Source: Nageia nagi
Lineage: Eukaryota; Pinophyta
NCBI GenBank assembly: GCA_050084985.1
Contig: JBITNC010000001.1
Span: 119,288,001-119,352,000 of the forward strand
Direction: 5' to 3'
Length of the DNA: 64,000 nucleotides
Of the stretch, positions 59,440 to 64,000 are shown piece by piece. The notes beneath the pieces were generated by a model. That model worked only from the letters and a program-made list of their open reading frames with translations, had not been told where the DNA came from and made no database searches. Made by a program: the position numbers and the translations under genes. The stretch's first letter is position 1; each line of letters begins with the position of its first letter.

Positions 59440-60560
59440 TTGGAAATTATGAATGCAAGGTAGAAGGTCTCAAAGAGGTGAGTTATTTCTTATCAACCTT
59501 CAGATTGGAAGGATGCATATGATAAAAAATTTCATGGAAGAGTAGGAAGGAAGATAAGTTATAACATATTTTGATTTAAATTTTGAATTTGAGAGGAGAT
59601 CTCTTGCAATAAAGAGTAATATGACTAGGATCATGGAGTTACTGCAAGGTAGAAAAAGCATAGAGGATCCAAGGATACCTAAGTTTTATAGAATACTAGT
59701 TAATGATGTTGGACTTCTCATGCCACTACATCATTATAATTAAAGGTAGAGGTTAAATTTGAAATCCCTACTTCTAAAGGAGAGATAGATTTTGAGAAGC
59801 TCAATAATTGATTAATAAAACTTGAGATATATTTTTAGATTTAATGTATTGATAAAAATATTAAAAAAAAAAAATCATTTGCAAGATTAAAATGGTATTT
59901 TATGCATTGATTTTATGTAAAAGTAATGTTGAATCCCTTAAGCATGAGAACCAACCATCTATATTTTCTTGGGATCAATTCAAGAATCTATTAAGAGATC
60001 AATTCTATTATTTGGGTCATCATAATAAGCAATTAATGAAATGAAAATTTTATCACCTACAAAGAGGGTAATCAGTCCAAGAATACACTACAAAATTTAG
60101 AATACAACAAATTTTTATGGGTATTTCTCTTAAGGATTACCAAATTTTGATGAAGTATATTGGAGGATTGAATATTCATTTACAAAACCTTATTATGTTG
60201 TTTAATATTACTTTCACCAAGTTTATGTGCAAACTAAATATTTGGAAGAAGGGAAGCAAAAAACCATTATGGGAACTCCAAGAACAATTCAAACAATAAG
60301 GGACACCAATAAAAAGGAAAATATGAAAATAAAGATAAAGGTAAAGACAAACAACAAGAAAAGAAAACTAACAATACTACTAAGAAGGAGACTAATAGTA
60401 GGCATTTATCACATTGTGATATTAAGGGTGGACATGTTTATAATAAATGTTGGAAGTTTCATCCTAAATCATATCTCTATAAGAGGAAGAAGAATCTAGA
60501 AAAGAAGAATGTAATGGTTACCAAGAATGAGGATAGTTCATATTCTAATGAACTCAATTG
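59440..60560 (+). pseudogene. E4 gag
   Basis: Several frames together read a gag: an N-terminal piece (ECKVEGLKEVSYFLSTF), a middle with LFGSS and QVYVQTKYLEEGK (60,210-60,250), a Lys-rich linker, and near 60,400-60,470 a CCHC-like knuckle HCDIKGGHVYNKCWKFHP. This type (knuckle followed by WK.HP) differs from the E1/E2 gag. Numerous stops and frameshifts. Confidence 0.62.
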
Positions 60561-60619
60561 TACATCATACTAAATAGTTGGAGATGAGAAGGATATTGAA
60601 GAAAATAGGACTCAACTAT

Positions 60620-61170
60620 TTCATTTCCAAGTTCCAAATCGGTAATTTGAAATTTGATTCTATTTTATTTCTTTTTTATCAAACTTATTTGATTTCTAAA
60701 AGTTTAATGAAGGGATTAGGACTAAAGATGTACAATCATCCATACCCATATCCTCTTGGATGGGTACATCAAGATGCCAAATTATAAGCTATGAAATAAT
60801 GTAATTTTTAATTTATCATAAATATCAAATATCATGATGAGATGATAATTGATGTTGTTCTTTTAGAAATATGTGGTGTTATGTTTGGAAATCCATATTT
60901 TTGGGATAGATATGCTCTTTTTTATATGAGTAAAAGTTAATATAGGTTGATCAAGGAAGGAAATTCCTACACCATTCATGTTGATAAAAGTGAAAAATAT
61001 GTACCCTTGGTGATTGTAAGCATGATGAATATACTAGTAAATGTAAGCAAGAAGTTCATTTTTCTAATGGCTAGAGCCAAAAAATATGGATCAATGAGAT
61101 GCATGGTGCTAATGCCCTTTTCTTGTAATTCCATAATGCACACATCATTTAATTATTAGGATCAAATGCA
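60620..61170 (+). pseudogene. E4 protease region
   Basis: Reads NLKFDSILF...YLISKSLMKGLGLKMYNHPY (60,630-60,740) then PYPLGWVHQDAKL, FIINIKYHDEMIIDVVLLE and ICGVMFGNPYFWDRYALF (60,820-60,925), followed by QYRLIKEGNSYTIHVDKS-like text. The order fits a retropepsin of a Ty3/gypsy element; the D-S-G active-site triad is degraded to D-S-I. Confidence 0.65.
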
Positions 61171-62330
61171 TATAGTTTTAAATGAGTTTCAAGAGGTATT
61201 TGTAGATCCATCAATATTACCACCTAAGTGGAATATTCAACATGAAATTTAGTTACTACTTGATTCCCCTCTTCCTAATATAGGATTGTATAGGTAATCA
61301 ATTTTGAAGTAAGAGGAGATCAAGAATCAGATTCAAGATCTTATTAATAAGGGTGTGATAAAACCTAGTAGATCACCATGTAGGTCACTTATTATTTTGG
61401 TTCCAAAGATGGATGGTTCATAGAATATGTGCATTGATTATAAGGCTTTGAATAAGATCATCATTTAGAATTGTTATCCATTACCTCAAATAGATGACAT
61501 TATTGAACAATTGTAAGAGGAAAGATTATTTTCTAAGCTATATTTGAGGAGTGATTATCATTTAGTGAGGATTAAAGAGGAAGATATTTAAAAAATAGCC
61601 TTTAAAAAAATATAAGGCCTATTTTAGTATTTATTTTACCTTTTTGTTTATGTAATGCACCAACTACTTTTATGAGGGTAGTGAATGAAGTCCTTAGAGA
61701 TTTTATTGATTCTTTTGTTGATGTATACTTGGATGATATACTTATATATAGTTATACATGGGAATATCATTTGATACATCTTAGAGTAAATGTAAATTTG
61801 AAATAAATTAAATTTGATCTTTGATGTATATAGGCCACATTATTGGTGGTGAAAAACTCAAAATAGATCTTAAAAAAGTATGAGTCATTGTGGATTTGCC
61901 AAAGCCAAGGAATGTGAAAGAAATATAGAGTTTTTTAAGGGATTTCTAATATTTGAGAAAGTTTATTATTGATTTCTTTAATATTATTTTACCAATGGAT
62001 GGGATTTTTACAATGCTTTCATTTGGTGCTTAAAGATAAGGAAGTACAAATAAGATTATTGACATGATTTCCAGATCCACAAATGCAACAATAAAAGAAC
62101 TAATGCCCTTGTTTGAGAACACAATTCTCACACTAATCCAATAGTGAGATTTTATAAATCTAATACTAATGTAATTTTGTCAATTTGTTTAGGAAGCTTA
62201 TTTGTAGGATTCTAATTTTAGAGAGTTGTATCAAAAGTTGAAACAATCATTTATAATAAGTGAAGGTGTAGATGAGCATCATATTATTGATGGACTTCTT
62301 TGTAATATGAATTTATTATGTGTTCCTAAA
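61170..62330 (+). pseudogene. E4 reverse transcriptase and RNase H
   Basis: RT motifs: LINKGVIKPSRSPC (61,345), LVPKMDGS.NMCIDYKALNK (61,400-61,455), YPLPQIDDIIEQL, FSKLYLRSDYH, VDVYLDDILIYS (61,717-61,752), the catalytic YLDD intact, then a decayed thumb with IDLKK (61,865). RNase H is scarcely readable. Stops include several TAG/TAA. Its RT sequence type is clearly unlike E1 and E2. Confidence 0.82.
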
Positions 62331-62339
62331 AAATGAAAG

Positions 62340-63000
62340 AGTTAAGTTGATTAGAGGAGAAAATATATCAAAAATTATTGAGAATTTTGGATTTGGAAAG
62401 ACAATTACAAATTTGTAAAGGTATGTGTATTGCTCCAATATGCAAGATCAAGTTGCAAAATACATTCAAGGATGCATCTTGTCTTATACCAATAAGCTAA
62501 GTAACATGAAATGGGGTTTGTATCATCCATTTTCAATTCCTAATCATCCTTGGGAGAGTATCTCAATGGATTTTATGGGTGGATTACCTATGACTAAAAG
62601 AGATCATGATTATTTATTTTTTATAATAGATCATTTTAAAAATATGTGTTTTTTGATTCCATGTAAGAAGATTATTACAAGAAAAGAAGCTTTATATAAT
62701 TTCCTTTACTCATGTTTGGGTTCATTTTGGTTTTCCTAATTCAATTATTTCATATAGGGATTTAATATTTTTAGGCAAATTTTAAACTTTTTTGTGGGAG
62801 AAAATGGATATGAATTTGAAAAGGAGTATTGATTTGCATCCTCTAATAGATGGCTAAACTAAAGTGGTAAGTAAAATCATTGCTAAACTTTTGAGAGGCT
62901 ATTTTGATAATAATTCTAATACTTTAGATGATCATATTGTTTACATCCAATATGCATATAGTAGGGAAATTCATACTTCTACAAGTAAATAACCACAATA
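62340..63000 (+). pseudogene. E4 integrase
   Basis: Frame 62,425-62,739 reads the linker GLYHPFSIPNHPWESISMDF (first catalytic Asp in SMDF), MGGLPMTKRDHDYLFFIIDH and FKNMCFLIPCKK. Next, ISYRDLIF (about 62,750) has Tyr where the second catalytic Asp should be, then LHPLIDG.TKVVSKIIAKLL (62,835-62,890) with Lys? the Glu site unclear, and DDHIVYIQYAYSREIHTSTS. It would insert E4 cDNA; the changed Asp and frame breaks disable it. Confidence 0.78.
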
Positions 63001-63830
63001 AAAATAGTTTACAAAAAAAAATTCATCATTCTTTAAACAATATAAATTCTTCTACTTCTATATGGTGACATCTTAGTTGAAGATAATTCCTTGCAATGAC
63101 AGTTTAGTGTACAAGATCATCATGAAAAATTGTTTAATTATAACAAATATTATTTGAACCAAGTACAAAATTTGAATGACTATTTCTATGAAAAAGATAC
63201 ACTAGATTTATTGCTACACTTTAACCAAAAATTCTAATAAATTATAACAAGTATGACTTGAACTAGATACAAATCTGAATGATTATTTCTATGAAAGAGA
63301 TTACCTAGATTGATAGCTACATCTTAGCTAAAGATAATACCAATAAAAGTAGTTTATAAGAAATAGAATAATTATCCATCATTCTTTATATAATGTAAAT
63401 TCTTCTATGTCTAGATGGTAACATCTTAGTTAAAGATAATCCCTTGAAATGATAGCTTAGTGTGCAAGATCATCATAAAAAAATTAAAATTATAACAGAT
63501 ATGATTTGAACCAGTACAAATCTGAATGACTATTTTATGAAAAGGATAAACTAGATCTATTATTACACTAACCAAAAATTCTCTTAAATTATAACAAGTA
63601 TGATCTGAACCAAATACAAATCTCAATAATTATTTCTATAAAAAGGGTTCCTAGATAGATAGCTACATCAAGGTAACCCCATAAAAATAGTTCACAAAAA
63701 AAGAAAAAAAATTATCCATTATTCTTTATATAATGTAAAAAATTCTAGTTGATGGTAACATCTTAGATGAAGATAATCATTTGCAAGGATAGTTAATAAA
63801 AAATTCCTCATTGTTTATATACTGATAGAT
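62993..63830. repeat. tandem array, unit about 340 bp with internal half-units
   Basis: ATAAAAATAGTTTACAAAAA-type sequence recurs at about 62,997, 63,343 and 63,681 (spacing 346 and 338). Each long unit contains two related about 100-bp half-units starting TTATAACAARTATGAYTTGA (63,138, 63,241, 63,490, 63,591). Copies are 80-90% alike by eye. It begins right after the E4 integrase, so it is either the E4 3' region or a satellite into which E4 was broken. No coding content. Confidence 0.8.
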
Positions 63831-63836
63831 TCTTTT

Positions 63837-64000
63837 ACAAGTTGAGACTATTATACAGTTGTATCTAGATGTGAACCCTCCCTACAACGATGGAGGAAGC
63901 ATATGCACTGCCAGACATCGAAATACTTATTCATCTGCAGTCAGCCATCTGGGAATTTTATTTATATATTATTTTGTACCCATAGTAAAATAATATAATG
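63837..64000. other. compositionally distinct window end
   Basis: Less A+T rich than neighbours and holding CpG sites (e.g. CAACGATGG, CATCGAAA), unusual here. Short open frames exist on the plus strand (for example PTTMEEAYALPDIEILIHL-like), but no feature can be called before the window ends. Confidence 0.3.

Noticed and set aside
62993-63830. CRISPR-like array
   Set aside because: Units are about 340 bp with diverged copies and no uniform short repeat-spacer pattern; this is a eukaryotic tandem repeat.
1-64000. Fungal RIP as cause of the C to T pattern
   Set aside because: PMD genes, Tat elements with two RNase H domains and CCCTAAA-type repeats point to a plant, where cytosine methylation explains the pattern.
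1-64000. Stop-codon recoding or U-to-C RNA editing to rescue the frames
   Set aside because: Frameshifts, lost catalytic residues and deletions accompany the stops, and this is nuclear TE DNA; decay is the simpler explanation.

Overview
The window is nuclear DNA of a land plant, most likely a seed plant with a large repeat-rich genome. Grounds: plant mobile domain (PMD) coding remnants, Tat-type Ty3/gypsy elements with a second archaeal-type RNase H, a degenerate CCCTAAA telomere-type repeat, GT-AG introns, and strong A+T richness with few CpG. I cannot name the species. I see no intact host gene. Almost everything is decayed transposable element, and in-frame stops fall mostly where CAA, CAG, CGA or TGG is expected, as long-term methyl-cytosine deamination would leave.

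Layout. 1-4,450 is part of a two-gene DNA transposon (T0) whose relative (T1) lies at 36,905-48,115. 5,031-6,244 is a pair of 471/472-bp direct repeats, followed by a Ty3/gypsy gag relic (6,250-7,110) and an unidentified minus-strand coding relic (7,259-7,615). 7,616-10,686 is A+T-rich spacer with microsatellites. From 10,687 to about 54,480 lies a nested stack. The oldest element, E0, has an LTR at 10,687-11,496, and its gag is split into 11,650-12,193, 51,162-51,963 and 53,292-54,480. E1 (12,199-51,156, plus strand, TSD CCTAT) interrupts E0 gag. E1 is itself interrupted twice: in its protease by E2 (14,514-33,594, minus strand, 19 kb, TSD CATAT) and in its archaeal-type RNase H by T1. A third insertion into E0 gag is the small LTR element M1 (51,969-53,286, TSD CTTTG/TTTTG).

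E1 and E2 keep the Tat order gag, protease, RT, RNase H, archaeal-type RNase H, integrase. E2 also carries a PMD relic in antisense between integrase and its 3' LTR. A second PMD gene relic with an intron lies on the minus strand at 55,529-57,470, downstream of E0 gag. T1 carries a plus-strand transposase-like gene (HGKGEHDG motif), a minus-strand partner gene, and between them a telomere-like repeat, a pyrimidine tract and a well-folded tRNA-Lys(UUU)-like sequence. From about 58,690 a different Ty3/gypsy element (E4, PBS TGGTATCA, plus strand) runs to about 63,000, followed by a ~340-bp tandem array and a compositionally distinct last 160 bases.

Coordinates of decayed coding regions are approximate because frames shift often. 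Family assignments rest on motifs read by eye; no database search was possible.
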